Below, piece by piece: positions 1 through 11,788 of a stretch of DNA of 64,000 nucleotides (within the stretch, counting starts at the first letter, position 1; each line of letters opens with the position of its first letter). The translations under genes and the position numbers were made by a program. The notes under the pieces are model-generated. The model saw only the letters and a program-made list of their open reading frames with translations, was not told the DNA's origin and did no database searches. This DNA comes from Daedaleopsis sinensis (Eukaryota; Basidiomycota; Agaricomycetes; Polyporales; Polyporaceae), in NCBI GenBank assembly GCA_033807695.1, contig CM066309.1:3596001-3660000 (forward strand), read 5' to 3'.

Positions 1-1403
1 GTCGAGTGGGCACAAGCGGAGAACAGGAAGAACGAGCTCGAGACTGAAGTGCAGGAGCTCTGGACAGTGAAGGACGAGCTCGAGAGGGAGCGAGGCGAGG
101 TGCGTTTTTTGAGCACCTATGTTGGGTCAGAGCAGGTATTAATGCTTGTGCGCAGCTTGAAGAGCAGCTCCGTGCAGAACAAGAGCACTCGGAGGAGCTC
201 ACGAATGCGTTGCGCGAACGCGAGGATAAGGTCGCTAGCCTCGAGCAGGAGCACACGTTCGCACTTGACCGTGTCGCCCGTGTTGAGAGCCGTCTCAAGG
301 AGCGCGAGGCAGAGCTGTCGGAGCTTGTCAAGAAGCAGTCCGACCGCGAGAACGACGCGGATGTCGCGCAAAGCGAGATCGCGAAGCTGAAGCGCGAGCA
401 TGCGCGGATTGTGAACGAGCAGAGCCGCACCCTTCAGGATGTCGTTGCACGCGAGGTCGAGGCTCGGGTGGCGATGGAGGCAATGGTTCGCGAGAAGGCA
501 GAGTGGGACGTTCAGAGCGGCAGCCTCAAAGAGAGGACCGCCGCACTCACAGCCGAGGTCGAAAGGCTCAGGAGACAGGTCCATGAGCTCCAGCAGGAGA
601 GCGCGGACAAGGAGGTCAAGTTGGTGCAGCTCTCCAAGCAGCGTGCGCAAGACAAGGAGGACCTCAACGGGCTCAACATTGCCCTCGACTCGAAGCAGCA
701 GGAGCTCGAGCTGGTAGGTTGTTCAGAATTTGCTTTCTATGCGCACAGAGCTAATCATCATGTGCAGCTCAAGAGACGCATCGGTGTCCGTGGCACAGCA
801 GGCGGCACTCCCGCAGCTACCTCGAAGGTCCCAGCATCGCGTCGGGAATCTTCTATCTTTGGGACGCCCAGTATCGCTGCACGGCCCCCTTCAGCTATGT
901 CTGACACTGGCAGCACTACCAAGGACCGCCGGGCGAGCGACACACCTTCCACGATTTCGAAACCTGCTCTTCAGAGAAGCGTCCGAGCGAATGGCTCGGC
1001 GAGCTCGGCGACTTCGACACTCCACACAGCTGCGAAGCGTTTGGTCGACGGCGCGATGGGACCGCCCCCCTCGTTTGGTCGGAGAGACTCCGCGAGCGTG
1101 AGTGCGACGCCGACGCGCATCCCCTCTGGATCATCTGCGCGCGCGACCCCAAGCACAATCAAGGCCCCGAACCATGCGCGCAGGATGTCGGCGTCGGTGC
1201 TGGACTCGTCAAAGCTGCGCGTGTCGACACCAAGCTCGAGAGAGCGCCTCCAGAAGCTCGAGAGGCTTCCGTCTGTGTCGTCTGCGAACGAGCCGGAAGA
1301 AAAGGAGAACTCGGCGCCGTCTTCGACCTCGAGCGTCGGGTCTACGGCATCGACGCCGTCCACCGTGAAAGTCGCGAGGAGGATGAGCGCGATGCCCGCG
1401 TAA
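1..1403 (+). CDS. Coiled-coil protein with Ser-rich tail, 3' part only
   Basis: The gene enters from the left edge, so its start is missing. Exons are 1-99, 156-713 and 768-1403. The introns are 56 and 54 nt. The second is a multiple of three without a stop, so it is easily misread as coding, but it has clean GTAGGT and GTGCAG borders and removing it joins ELEL to LKRRIGVRG. The first ~220 residues are heptad-rich Glu/Lys/Arg coiled coil. The last ~210 residues are Ser/Thr/Pro/Arg-rich, probably disordered, with many RRxS/T-type sites that kinases could use. The protein ends MSAMPA. I do not recognise the family. The layout suits a cytoskeletal or spindle-pole protein, but that is a guess. 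Confidence 0.75.
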
Positions 1404-2305
1404 GTCGCTCGCACCCTACGCGGGTGCTGGTGGCTATTGATCTGGTTTCCGGGCGCTGACGGCCGCCGCCTACGCCGTTGTCGGCGGACGTGTTGCTCTG
1501 AGTACATGCTCCTCCTCTCCATGCAAACATACCCCTCATCCCATCTGTATTCATACGTATCGTCTCGCATCTCGTCTGCATCTACTCATACTCATCTACT
1601 CATACTTCATACAGTCGCGAGTGGCCGTCCCCCTTCACCTTCCCCTTCCATCCCCATCTCTCTCATCTTCGTTCTGCAATCACGCGAACGATAGTCGGCT
1701 AACTCGTGTCTGTCGCATCTGCCCGTCCCTGTCGTATACATCTTCGTAGCCGCAAGTACATCTCGACCCCATGCATCCCCGTCTCCCGCCTTGAACTTAT
1801 GCAGTTATGTACTTCGCTTTCGCTGTGTACTTGATATCGCTGCTCTCGCTCCCCCTTGCCCCCGTCCCGATTCGAACTTCGTGCGTAAACTTGACCCGTT
1901 CCGTTTCTTTTGAATCGTCATTTCGCGCTCGCTTAATCGCCGCGCTCTCAGAGCCCACTTGACACAAACTCGGACTTCACCCCAGCATCAGCGTATGATC
2001 GTTTGTAACTAGCAGCTGATTTATTCTATATATACACGCAAGTGTCGTGTGCGATGGTGGCCCAGTTCAGATGAAGATAATCAGGCGTTGCGGAGGGAAT
2101 CGCCGGTAGACCGCGATTGAGAGACGACGCTGTGAATTGTGGATTTAAGGCTTAGGACACGCGATCGTGAGGTCCGCTTCAAGATATTGAGTACACAAGA
2201 GCTCCAAACATCTACATAATGCTACAATACAATTTACAAATCCAGGTGTGCGATACATATATCCTATACTTACAAGGGGACCTTCCCGCCGTCCTCGCAG
2301 CAGCA
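1404..2305. other. Intergenic, convergent 3' ends
   Basis: This is the gap between the ends of two converging genes. It is pyrimidine-rich near 1500-1900, with no credible coding region or RNA gene. It probably holds both 3' untranslated regions. Confidence 0.6.
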
Positions 2306-4375
2306 TCACTCAACAAAGTCCGTGTCCGCGTCAAGCAAGTCCCATCCCTCGTCCTCCTCCACGATCCGCTCCGTCCTCACCGCCCTGCCCGTCCCCCCAG
2401 GGCCGCCCCTCGCCTTAGCCCGCGCGGGCGTCGCCGCCGTCGCCTGCAGCAGCTTCCCAAAGTCCATCGCGAACCCGGGCGGGGTCGGGGGCGGCAGCAG
2501 CGGGCGCGTCGCGTGCGCGCGGCGGCCGAGCTCGGGCGAGCAGCAGACGGCCCAGAGGTTGCCGAGGACGTCGCCCGCGTGCGCGAGCGGCACGTCGACC
2601 GCCTGCGTGTGCGCGAGGTAGCAGACGTCGTAGAGGAGCATCGCGAGCGCGGTTGTGAACGCGCTCCCGGGCGAGGATGATGCGTGCGGGGGCGGCGCGT
2701 CTGCGAGCTGTGAGTCGGCGAGCGACGACGCTGCAGGCGGGGAGGAGGACGAGAAGGACGCGCTGCGGTGGTGCGTGGGCGAGGGAGGGGAAGAGGAGAG
2801 GGGGGTCGTGGATGATCGATGGGATGACGGACGGGAAGGCGACGTCGATGTGGGTACGGCGGAGCTGGAGGACGATGGAGGGGGTGCGGAGGAAACGTGA
2901 AGGGGTTGTTTTTGTGAATATCTGCGAGTATCGTGTCAGCTCACGTGTGCGAGGACAAAGCACGCGACTGACCTGGCCCATCCTCCGTTCTCACCTCCGC
3001 GTACTGCACCTATCCATGGGATGCCGACTCCTAGTAGTCCGCTACCTTTGGCAGAACTGGACGGTGGCGTCGAGGACCGACTCCAAACGATCTCAAATGG
3101 CAGCTTGATCCCCAAGTAGAATGCAAGCAGCGTTACGAAGTGGATTGTATGCGTGAGCACCGCATTGATATGGTCTGGAGGATATCCTAAGTTAAAAGCA
3201 TGGACGTCAGTTTACTATTTCGTAGTGCCGCAGACTGAGCCGAAGAGCCTGGGCGCTTATCAACGAGTGGTTAAATCAAGCACCTACGTCGGATGTCTCC
3301 AGGTACAGGAAGCACAAGCCCCCCGATCGTCCATTCTCCCTTTGTTCCTGCTTTCACACCCAAGGGCGGACGACCTCCAACCTCAACAACACTGAACACT
3401 TCAACAAGCTCCTGGATCAGTCCAGAGCGTGCCCGCGCAATGGCTTCCGAGAGCAAGGACATCTGTGCGTGCAGTTCCTCGATCTGCCGTGCGACTGGAT
3501 CGACCCCCCGTGTTGATATTGGGGTCCCGTATGGAGCGCTCCCAGCTGAGACGGTCCGACCCGGTGCGGTATATGGATGGGTACTCGGATGTGAAGGAGG
3601 GCCAGATAGGAATGACGGACGAGAGTAACTCTGCGGAGGGGTCGTCGCGACCGACAGAGGGGATCGGGCGGCTTGCGGAGACGGTGGGCTGAAGAAGTTG
3701 GCGCTGAGCGGCCGTGACGCGGACGACAGCGGGCGTGGGACGGGAGAGCTGCTCGATGGAGGGGGAGGGGTCGATGACTGGGACGAGTTGGAAAAGCTTG
3801 CACGATGCGGGGCTGAGCGCAAAGCCTGCGGAGAGGAAGACAACGGGGCCTGTGGAGGGGAGGCAGATGTTGAGGGAGAGGGCGTCGAGGTCGCTGGATG
3901 AGTTTGCAGGAAAACGGAGGACGCGATTGCGAGCGTACGTCGCCGAGTCGAGAGTGCACTGCGGAGCTTCTGTACTCTTTCGCGAACTGGAAGATGGAGC
4001 CGAGGGGACGAGTGCATTGACAACGGCTGTCGGTATACGAGGAGGTGAAGACTCACGATGATCATTCGTCGACCGTGTCTGGTTCACGCCATCCCATATC
4101 TCCTGCACGCTCTCCTCCCGCCCCTTCAACTCAGCCCTGCGCAGCCTTGCAGAGGTGACGACGGTCTTGAGTGATTTGTCTGCAGACGCAATTGCTGCAT
4201 CACGGTCTGTGGCCGCATGCTGGGTTTGAAGCCGTAAAGACAGAAGGCTGATGAGTTTTGTAAGATTCTCTCGAAATGTGAGTTGACTTGAGCGCGATGA
4301 TGCCACTTACTGTTGCTTTAGACAGCTTTCGCAATAGAACTGGCGTTGCTTTAGCTCGCAGTTCTGGCACTCCAT
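2306..4375 (-). CDS. ATG14: Atg14/UVRAG-family autophagy protein
   Basis: The family forms part of the class III phosphatidylinositol 3-kinase complex (Vps34-Vps15-Vps30) that starts autophagosomes. Five exons, read downward: 4375-4311, 4247-4057, 3986-3288, 3186-2973, 2921-2306, giving 594 aa. The start MECQNCELKQRQFYCESC carries the paired CxxC motifs expected at the N-terminus (Cys3, 6, 15, 18), which fixes the start at 4375. A coiled coil follows, then a Ser/Pro-rich linker. Next come the conserved ARARSGLIQELVEVF and GRPPLG..KGEWTIG blocks, YPPDHINAV across an intron, FYLGIKLPFEIVW, and a C-terminal block with LLYDVCYLAHTQ. It ends in an acidic tail. The linker is also open in a second frame (about 3430-3960), so its exact sequence is less certain than the rest. 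Vps38/UVRAG is the alternative family member. Confidence 0.85.
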
Positions 4376-4768
4376 GCACGATCCGCAGACCGCCGATGCC
4401 TGTAATTAGATGGCTAGTATCTCGTTACAGCGTTGCTAAGTCGAGATGGAAGTGACCGCGTAGTGCTTGCAAATCGTTGTCGTCCTCGCAAGTCAGGTCG
4501 AAGTACAAGAGCTCTGAGCAAGAGGCGTTGTCACGGCTGCAGGTGAACGGCACGCGTTGTCACGCGTAACGCGACGCGTCATACTCGGATTGATATCGTA
4601 AGTACCTACCACTAGTGTAGGTATGTAGTCGCATAGTCGCCATATAGAACGTATACTTACCGTACCAGGACGAGTCATTACTGATATTCTGATAATGACT
4701 ACCGCGGTACCGAGATCTAGTACTCCGCGTCTGCGCTGTCCTAGAACCCTTCCTCATCGTCGACCACG
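4376..4768. promoter_or_regulatory. Divergent promoter region of the ATG14-like and F-box genes
   Basis: These 393 bp separate two divergent start codons and so should hold both promoters. A possible 5'-UTR intron of the ATG14 side ends near 4387 (rc ATTACAG). No clear TATA box is visible. Confidence 0.45.
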
Positions 4769-6766
4769 ATGACGGCGCCCTCAACGCGCCCAGCTCCTTC
4801 GCGCTCCCGGCCCAATAAGACGGGCGCGGCCGCGGCCGCACGCAAGGGCGGTCTCCACGTCGTCGACACCAATCCCGCCGCGTACGACCGCACGGACCCG
4901 TTCACAGCCCTCAACGTCATCCGCAAGCTTCTTTCCGTGCTCCCCTCGCGGCTCGGCGGGTGCGCATACAAGCTGAGCGCAGACGAGCACAAGCTCGCCC
5001 TTCACCTCCTCGGCGTCGTCGAGCCGTTCGTGGGGCTCGCGCCATGTGCCTCGCGCCGCGCGCTCGCCCGCCAGCCAACGGAGATCCTGGACGCGATCGT
5101 GGGCCATGTCGACGCGCCCCGAGACCTCCTTGCGCTCGCGCTCTCGTGCAAGAGGCTGCATGCGGTCGTGTTCCCGAGGCACTACCACTACCGCGTCATA
5201 CGCTGCAAGGCAAGCGCACTCGGCGTCTGGAACCACCTCATCGTGCACCGGTCGCTAGCAAGCAACGTGCGCACACTGGAGATTCTCGACGAGCGTGCGG
5301 GCCCGGGAGATGTGCTCATTCCGCCCGACGTCGGGACGACGGACACTGATATGGAGTCGACGGACGACGAGCTGGGACTGCACGCGAAGCAGGAGAGGTT
5401 TGTCCTAGCTGCACTGGGGCGGATGACCGGACTGGAGGCGTTCAAGTGGTCCTGCAACCATTCGCTCGTGGCCTTTGAGCGAGTATGGCCCGCTCTCGTC
5501 AGATGTCAGAGCTTGCAGGAGGTCGAGGCGAACGATAACCTCATCTTCCAAGCTCCTCCCGACGCCGACTCAGACCCGGACGCGCCTCGGGGTGCGGCAG
5601 ATTCGAGGAAGAAGCGGCAGACCGTCGTACGTGCTCGTTACAACCAGCCCGTGCCTCTCGCGCGTGCACTGACGCGCCCACGCACTCGCGACAGCTCCCC
5701 GAGCTTACCAAGGTCGCCCTGCACGGCACGAAGAGCACGTTCGGCGTGTCCAAGCACCCCGACCTCGCCCGCGCCGCCACGCTGCTCCACGCGTGCCCGA
5801 ACCTGGCCTCGCTCGCGATCAGCTACGTCCCGCGCCTCGCACCCGGCTTCCTGCACCCGATCGCGGACGACTTCCTGCTCTGCGGCCGCTGGCCGTCTCT
5901 CCGCGCGCTCACGCTCACCGGGCTGTGGTGCAGCCCGCACGCGGGGCTTGACGCCGCCGCCGCGTTCCTGGCCGCTCATCTCGCACTCGAGGTCCTCCAC
6001 CTCGACGTCGCGTTCGGCGCGGGTCCCGGCGCGCATGACGCCGCCCTCGCGTTCAAGTTCTCGCCCGGTTGCCTCCCCCGCCTCCGCGAGCTCAAGGCCG
6101 GTCGCGAGCTCGCGAGCGCACTCCTCGCGTGTCCAGGCCCACGCCCGCTTGAGACGATCAAGGGCGTCCGGTTATGCGGCTCCCCGCGCGACAGGGTGTT
6201 CCTCGACCGCCTCCGGACGCACGGCGCACAGGGCGTGAAGCGGCTTGAGCTCGCTGGGTGGAGTGACATGGAGGACGTGCGCCGGCTGGCGGAGTGCGTC
6301 CCGCGCCTTGTCTGGCTCGACCTCGGCAAGCGGGGCGGCATACATCCGCCGGCTTGCGCAGGAGGTTCCGCAACCGGGACGGCGAACAGGGCGGCGGCGA
6401 CGGCAGTCGTGTCGAACATCGTGAGTGTCCGATCTGAATACCCGCGCCTCGCACGCCGACCGCTCACTGCGCTCTGGGTTACATTAGGGCGAATGGGCGA
6501 GCGTCCTCGCGCAGATGCCGGAGCTCACGACCTTCCACGGCGTCCGGTTCTTCTACGAGGTCGCGTGCACGGATAGCTCTGCGCCCACGCTGTCGCTCTC
6601 GGACAGGAGCAGGACGCGGAAGAACGACGAGGTCGCGTCGGTGCTTGCGTGGAAATGCCCGAAGCTGCGTCGGTTGGACCACTGGGAGGAAGGTGCAGGG
6701 AGGGTCATTGTGCTTGTCAGGGATGCAGAGCGCGTCCGGTACGAGGTCAGGAGGATCAAGATATAG
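4769..6766 (+). CDS. F-box protein with degenerate leucine-rich repeats
   Basis: Three exons (4769-5626, 5695-6420, 6488-6766; introns 68 and 67 nt, both phase 0) give 620 aa. The F-box lies at about residues 102-140 (RQPTEILDAIVGHVDAPRDL and on through LALSCKRLHAVVF). Such motifs bind Skp1 in SCF ubiquitin ligases. The rest has irregular leucine-rich stretches (for example WPSLRALTLTGLW and PRLVWLDLG) that would act as the substrate-binding side. A basic, Ala-rich N-terminus of ~30 residues precedes it. This is one of many lineage-expanded basidiomycete F-box proteins, and the target cannot be told from sequence. Confidence 0.85.
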
Positions 6767-7200
6767 TACTTCGGTGCTGTGTGGAATCGGTACTCGGCTT
6801 GGAGCGAGGACCCAGGGCTGGCAAATTGGAAGAGTTCATCATGCAGTCGCGGAATCGGACCTGAGCTTTAGCAACATGCCTACTATGTCATTCTCCCTTC
6901 ATAGCTACCTGTACATTGTATCGTGAAGCTTGATGTTGCTACTGTGCCTGTATACCCTACATACCCTAACATGCAAATTATGAACGGACTACATTGGCTC
7001 GAATATAGCTACCTATCGCAACCTGCAGTCATCGCACATTCAATATTTAACGTCGTACGCTAAGCGCCAGCATGCTAGGAAGATGTGGTACTAGTACTTG
7101 AGCTCCTCAGGGTCCTCTGGAGTCTGCGTTGAAGATGACATTGAAGGTGGCGGTGCCAACAAAAGGGGGACGGGGCAGTGGGCCATGATGTAGCCGGTGC
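6767..7200. other. Intergenic
   Basis: About 430 bp between the F-box gene and the tRNA gene. It contains a CATACCCTA tandem duplicate near 6950-6970. No coding region is seen. Confidence 0.5.
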
Positions 7201-7204
7201 AAAA
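7201..7204 (-). terminator. Pol III T-stretch after tRNA-Lys
   Basis: Read on the minus strand, a TTTT run lies 9 nt beyond the tRNA 3' end, as expected for RNA polymerase III termination. Confidence 0.6.
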
Positions 7205-7212
7205 GGTATTTT

Positions 7213-7310
7213 AGCCCACCGCGAGGGTCGAACTCGCAGCCTTCAGATCGCCAACGTCACCTAGCAGGCTCGTAAGAGTCTGACGCTCTATCCGATTGAG
7301 CTAGGCGGGC
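7213..7310 (-). tRNA. tRNA-Lys (anticodon CTT) with a 24-nt intron
   Basis: The 7-bp acceptor stem pairs GCCCGCC (7310-7304) with GGTGGGC and is followed by discriminator T. The D arm contains TAGCTCAATCGGATAGAGCG and the T loop GTTCGACCC. The anticodon loop is CTCTTA^A with anticodon CTT. The intron, 7249-7272, lies one base 3' of the anticodon, the standard eukaryotic position. The mature length is 74 nt before CCA. It sits about 0.5 kb from a truncated peptidase gene. Confidence 0.93.
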
Positions 7311-7800
7311 GATATTGTTAGTTGGATTGTAGTTGTATTGAACGGACTCGCCGAAGACTGCAGACAATGCACTGCCATTTGTTGTGAGGCTACATAGTAG
7401 ATCATTTAGCAGCGAGTCCCTCATGGTGAAGCTCAGTGACCGCGAACAACTTCGAATTCACAGGAAACACAAAGGACGAGGGCAGGTTACTATATGCTAG
7501 TTTCCGGTGCTTTCCGCTCTCTTATGCTCATCGCTACCCAGCTGACAGACCCAATCTCATCCCGTCACTAGTAAGCTACTGACATCGAACTAATTATTCT
7601 CAGTAACGGTGAGATCTATCGAGCAAACACCCTCCCCTCGGCGAGCTTAGTCTTCGAAGTCCAGTCTTCGAATGACTAGTACAATCTACATAGTACAACT
7701 TGAAGGCAGTGCATGTGTTTGACTACCATTCGGATCGACACTGGATTCTTATAGCCAGCTCACCTCTCCAGCTGCAGACTTCAAGTCATGACCACATTGT
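7311..7800. other. Intergenic
   Basis: About 490 bp upstream of the tRNA gene (minus strand) and before the fungalysin remnant. I looked for more of the peptidase here and could recognise none. Confidence 0.5.
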
Positions 7801-8008
7801 AGCTCAGCTGCACCACTTCGTCGACGCGCTGTCGCTGCAGCCGTGCAGTCCGACGATGCCGATCGCGCGGGACGCGTGGATCCAGGCCGATGTGAATAGG
7901 TACGGGGACGCGAACAAGTGCGTCCTCTGGAATGCGTTCGCGAGCGGCGGGCTGGGGGTGAACGCGAAGAACTATGTTGACGACAGCACCGTTCCTGAGG
8001 GATGCTGA
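7801..8008 (+). pseudogene. C-terminal remnant of a fungalysin (M36 metallopeptidase) gene
   Basis: The translated tail includes LQPCSPTMPIARDAWIQAD, then RYGDANKCVLWNAFASGGLG, ending in STVPEGC and a stop. This matches the C-terminal end of the fungalysin catalytic domain, a secreted zinc endopeptidase. The HExxH zinc motif, propeptide and signal peptide are all absent upstream, and no splice sites connect it to an N-terminal part. It is therefore most likely a truncated relic. The tail itself has no frameshift, so the truncation may be recent. Confidence 0.75.
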
Positions 8009-8106
8009 GCGGCGGAGTCGGACTGGTCATGAAGGGAACTGCGATTACTCATCAGCTAGTGTAGCGTAGATCACGACACCTTTAACAACCGTTGTACGGG
8101 TTTGAT

Positions 8107-9743
8107 CTATACTTCATCGTCCACCCGCTGCTTCGTATCCTCGACCGTGTCCCGGCGTTGGGAATCTCCCGGGGGCGTTTGCTCTAGCATCTTGATCCCT
8201 ACGTGGGCCGCATTTCGGGAGGGTCCGCGCGTCGTCGAAGAGGAGTAGCTCTCCGCGAACCTCAATGTGTTGGACAGGGAGGCTTGTGCGTGAGTCGAGA
8301 ACGAGTGCGCCCGGGCCATCTGGGACTTTTTCATCGCGACAAGGACGATGATCGCCATAGGATATATCGCCTAAACTCGGGTAGAGCAGGCTGGTGAGAT
8401 AATGATGGCAGGAAGATGGAAGGTATATATACTCACAATGACAGGCACGAGGGCACCATTGACGAAGTAGCCGATGACAGTCCAGAAATTGGGCCGTTCG
8501 GCGTTCGTGCTCGTTGTGTAGTTGTCACCCGTGTTCACCCCAAGCTGATACACAGTGACTACAAGCTGAGTATACGCGACACAAATAGTTGGTACCGTCT
8601 TGCTATCACCATGGATGTCAGGAGAGACAGACGCACCCAAATGGCACTGTACACCATGCCCGACTCCACGAGCAAGATTACAACGCGCTCGACGTTCGTC
8701 CCCATCGACCCCTCCGAGAAGTACTTTCTCAGGAGCCTCGCGTGTTGCCTAGACATACGTCTCAGCCGTGAACAGCGCGCAGTCGCGATCATTTCCGAAC
8801 GTACCAGCCCTTGTACGCGGTCAAAGCCGTCGCGACTGCGTTCGTGAGCAGAGACAATATCGACGCGGCCGCCCCGAAGCGGTCCCCGGAGAAGAGCTGT
8901 CCGTATCCCGCCTCCTCTCTGACGAGGTCAAGCTGGCACGCCCCACAAGTATCTGCGACGCTGATCGCTATGTGCGCATGTCAACGCCGGATACGGGGGA
9001 AGTGGACAGATAGATTTAGCTGTGCTTACCGAATGTGGACATCAAGAGTAGAGCGCACAACGCGAGGATCGCGACACGGGACCGTCCCATCCAGAGCATG
9101 GATGCGCGCCACCAGACGACGGCGTCGCCGACCAGGATCTGGCGTGGGGCTGAGTATATCGGGCCAGGTGCTTGCGATGTCCGTGCCACAGACGTCGCGC
9201 ATCACACTCACATTGACAGTGAGAGATGCAGTTTGGATGCACGACATCCGGTCGTTGACTGCGGACGTATGAACGAGATTAAAGAGCGCGTTCGCATCGC
9301 AGGCTGATACGGCCGCGGCCGCGGCGGACGCCTCGCGTGTATAGGCGACGTTTCGGTGCAGGCCTGCGCCCCAGAAAACCGCTGTGGACGTGTAGAGAAC
9401 AAGTGTTGCCGCGAGCAATGTTGCGGAGGCGGCCCGTGTGACTCCTTTGCCGCTGGCACAGGAAGTGTGTTAGTGCGGGGCTTGGGTGGCTAGAGTGTAG
9501 ACACGATGGGAGAGGGCCTACATGAGGATGTACGTGGACTGTAGGGCGAGACTGGTAGTGATGCCTGGAAATATCATAGTTCGTGAGAAGCGTAAGAGAA
9601 TGCACCGAGGACATACCGAAGAATACCGTCGACAATATTGTGCTAATGAGGCGTTGTGTAGACCCATCAACGTCATTGAGCAGGATGTAGAATGCCTCGG
9701 TGCCGTAGCACGAGTTATCTTCTGAGCGAGGAGAGGAGAGCAT
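8107..9743 (-). CDS. Multi-pass (about 7-TM) membrane protein of the basidiomycete type
   Basis: Eight exons, read downward: 9743-9617, 9564-9522, 9452-9212, 9138-9030, 8967-8805, 8748-8637, 8565-8437, 8370-8107. All introns are 52-73 nt and all joints keep frame, giving 395 aa. Hydrophobic segments include LISTILSTVFFGITTSLALQ, the stretch after GKGVTRAASATLLAATLV, GRSRVAILALCALLLMSTF, the ASILSLLTNAVATALTAY segment, and the block VERVVILLVESGMVYSAIW. The spliced segment ILVGDAVVWWRASMLW resembles a conserved loop of a large polypore family of hypothetical membrane proteins. The last ~70 residues form a charged, Ser/Thr-rich tail on one side of the membrane. The function is unknown. A receptor-like role is only an analogy from topology. 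Confidence 0.8.
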
Positions 9744-10800
9744 GCTGGGCTGAGGAAGATCACTAGTTCAGGCGAATGGGGGGCAATGCTACAGGGAGCC
9801 TATCTTCATCCCGCAGGAGCTTTAGTAGGTGCTAGGTTCGCAACCCTCCCGGACAGCACGCAGGATATAACACATACTGGGGAGTGTCCGACGTTGACGT
9901 GAACACCGCCCTTGACGGCGAAGCCCGCCGTCGAGCTTTCATGAGCAGATGGGCAAGATACGAGGCGTGCTGAGATCCTCGAAGTACCTTAAATAGCACC
10001 CGGTGACAGTCGAAGGGAATCCAGTGCGACTGACCTGGTGTGCGTATAGACACTTTCGTGGATGAGTTCGCACGACGATGAGCATTCCTTGGTCCCTGGT
10101 TCCTGGTTCAGTCACGATCAGCACTCGTGGCACGCCGCAGACAGCTCATAAGTAAACACACCTTCTCCGCAGAGCAATACAATATAAGACTTTACGAGGT
10201 CGGACTTTTGACAACTTGCAGCGTGGGTGAAAGACTGAGAGATGAGCTCCTAGTAGACGGCTCGAAGCTTTGTGCATACCTTTCTGGGGCAGGCGGATTA
10301 TATGAAGCATCTTCCGGTGGACTCCAGCTAACGAGTTGAGAAACTCACCAAAGTGCATGCTACCGTCATACCGCAGGCGGGACTTGTCACTTGTCCTATG
10401 TGCACGCATGATCTGTGAGAAGCTAGACGATTATGCAAGCCGCACGAGGCCTGCTGTACTCGGCTATTAGAAGCCCTGACTGGAGGGGCTGTCACTGGGC
10501 AAAGGAGTTTATTAGACTAAGTAACGTTGTCGCGAGAAGGTGCAAATACGCGCGCAGTCGCTTGCGATAGCACTACAAGTAGTTCTCTGTTCCGCTACCA
10601 TCCTGTCAGTTGTCCAGACATGTGAAGGGAAGCCAGGCAAGAACGTGATGCACGAGATCGCCGGAAGGACAATATATGCGCACCTTCCCCACACGGCCAC
10701 GTCGTGAACGGTGGTACACTTCGCTAATAATGATGGCTAGACAACGATAATAGCGTTCCAAATGATGACATAGCGTCTGCGATAATCACGCGATACGAGT
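9744..10800. other. Intergenic
   Basis: About 1.05 kb between the membrane protein start and the thymidylate synthase stop. No coding stretch shows conserved motifs or coherent splice signals. Confidence 0.5.
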
Positions 10801-11788
10801 CTAAACACTCATCTTCATTGGGATACTCGGGTATGGGTCATAGCCCTCGACGACGACGTCTTCGCTCGTGAAGCCATCGATGCTCTCTACCTTCCTCGGC
10901 CACCTTAGCTTCGGGAACGGCCGCGGCTCGCGCTCGAGCTGCACCTTGAGTGCGTCGACATGGTCGCGGTAGACGTGCGCGTCCCCGAGTTGGATGACGA
11001 GTTCGTGTGCCTCCGTGTCCGTGACGTGGGCAACCATGTGCGTGAGGAGCGCGTAGGATGCGATATTGAAAGGAATGCCGAGGCCTAGGTCGGCCGAGCG
11101 TTGGTACATGAGGCAGGAGAGCTTCGGTTTGGCTGTGGGGTCGGACGCGGGTGGGAGGTGGACGTAGAATTGGCACATCATATGGCATGGAGGGAGCGCC
11201 ATCTCCGGGATCGCTGAGCGTCCATTAGACTTAAGAGAGAGTGCAGATTTCGAGGTAATCACAGCGGCACGCACCTGCGGGATTCCACGCGCTGAGGATG
11301 ATACGGCGATCTGTGGGATCGTTCTTGATCTTGTGTATGCACTCTTGCAGCTGGTCGACCCCCTGCCCCGTGTAGTCCGCGTGACAGTCCTCGTACTTTG
11401 CGCCAAAATGCCTCCACTGGAAGCCGTAGACGGGGCCGAGGTCGCCCTCGCGCCGATGCCCCAACCCACGCTTCTCGAGGAACTCCTTCGACCCGTTCCC
11501 GTCCCAGATCTTGACGCCCTTCGCGGAGAGCTGCTTCGCGTCGGTGCATCCGCGCACAAACCACAGGAGCTCCTCGACGATCCCGCGCAAAAACGTGCGT
11601 TTGGTGGTGAGGAGGGGGAGGGTGGAGTCTGCGAGGGAGAAGCGGAGGTTTTGCGGGGCGAAGATGGAAAGGGTGCCGGTTCCTGTGCGGTCTGGACGGA
11701 CGCTACCCGTGGCGAGGACGTCGCGTATGAGGTTGAGGTACTGGTGCTCGTCGTGAGGACGCGTCTGGGCGTTGTCGGCGGCGGCCAT
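10801..11788 (-). CDS. Thymidylate synthase
   Basis: The enzyme converts dUMP and methylene-tetrahydrofolate to dTMP and dihydrofolate. Two exons (11788-11275 and 11213-10801, with a 61-nt phase-1 intron) give 308 aa, the usual length for a monofunctional fungal enzyme. Visible motifs are [53 protein letters not shown], and the catalytic cysteine in [13 protein letters not shown]. The dUMP phosphate and base-binding stretch [18 protein letters not shown] and the C-terminal DGYDPYP-like segment ([12 protein letters not shown]) are also present. It is intact and single copy here. Confidence 0.97.

Noticed and set aside
3401..4306. Second long open frame across the ATG14 linker with C-ending codons
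   Set aside because: The conserved Atg14 blocks on both sides lie in the other frame, and the Ser/Pro linker itself produces C-rich third positions in this frame. Kept as a caveat only.
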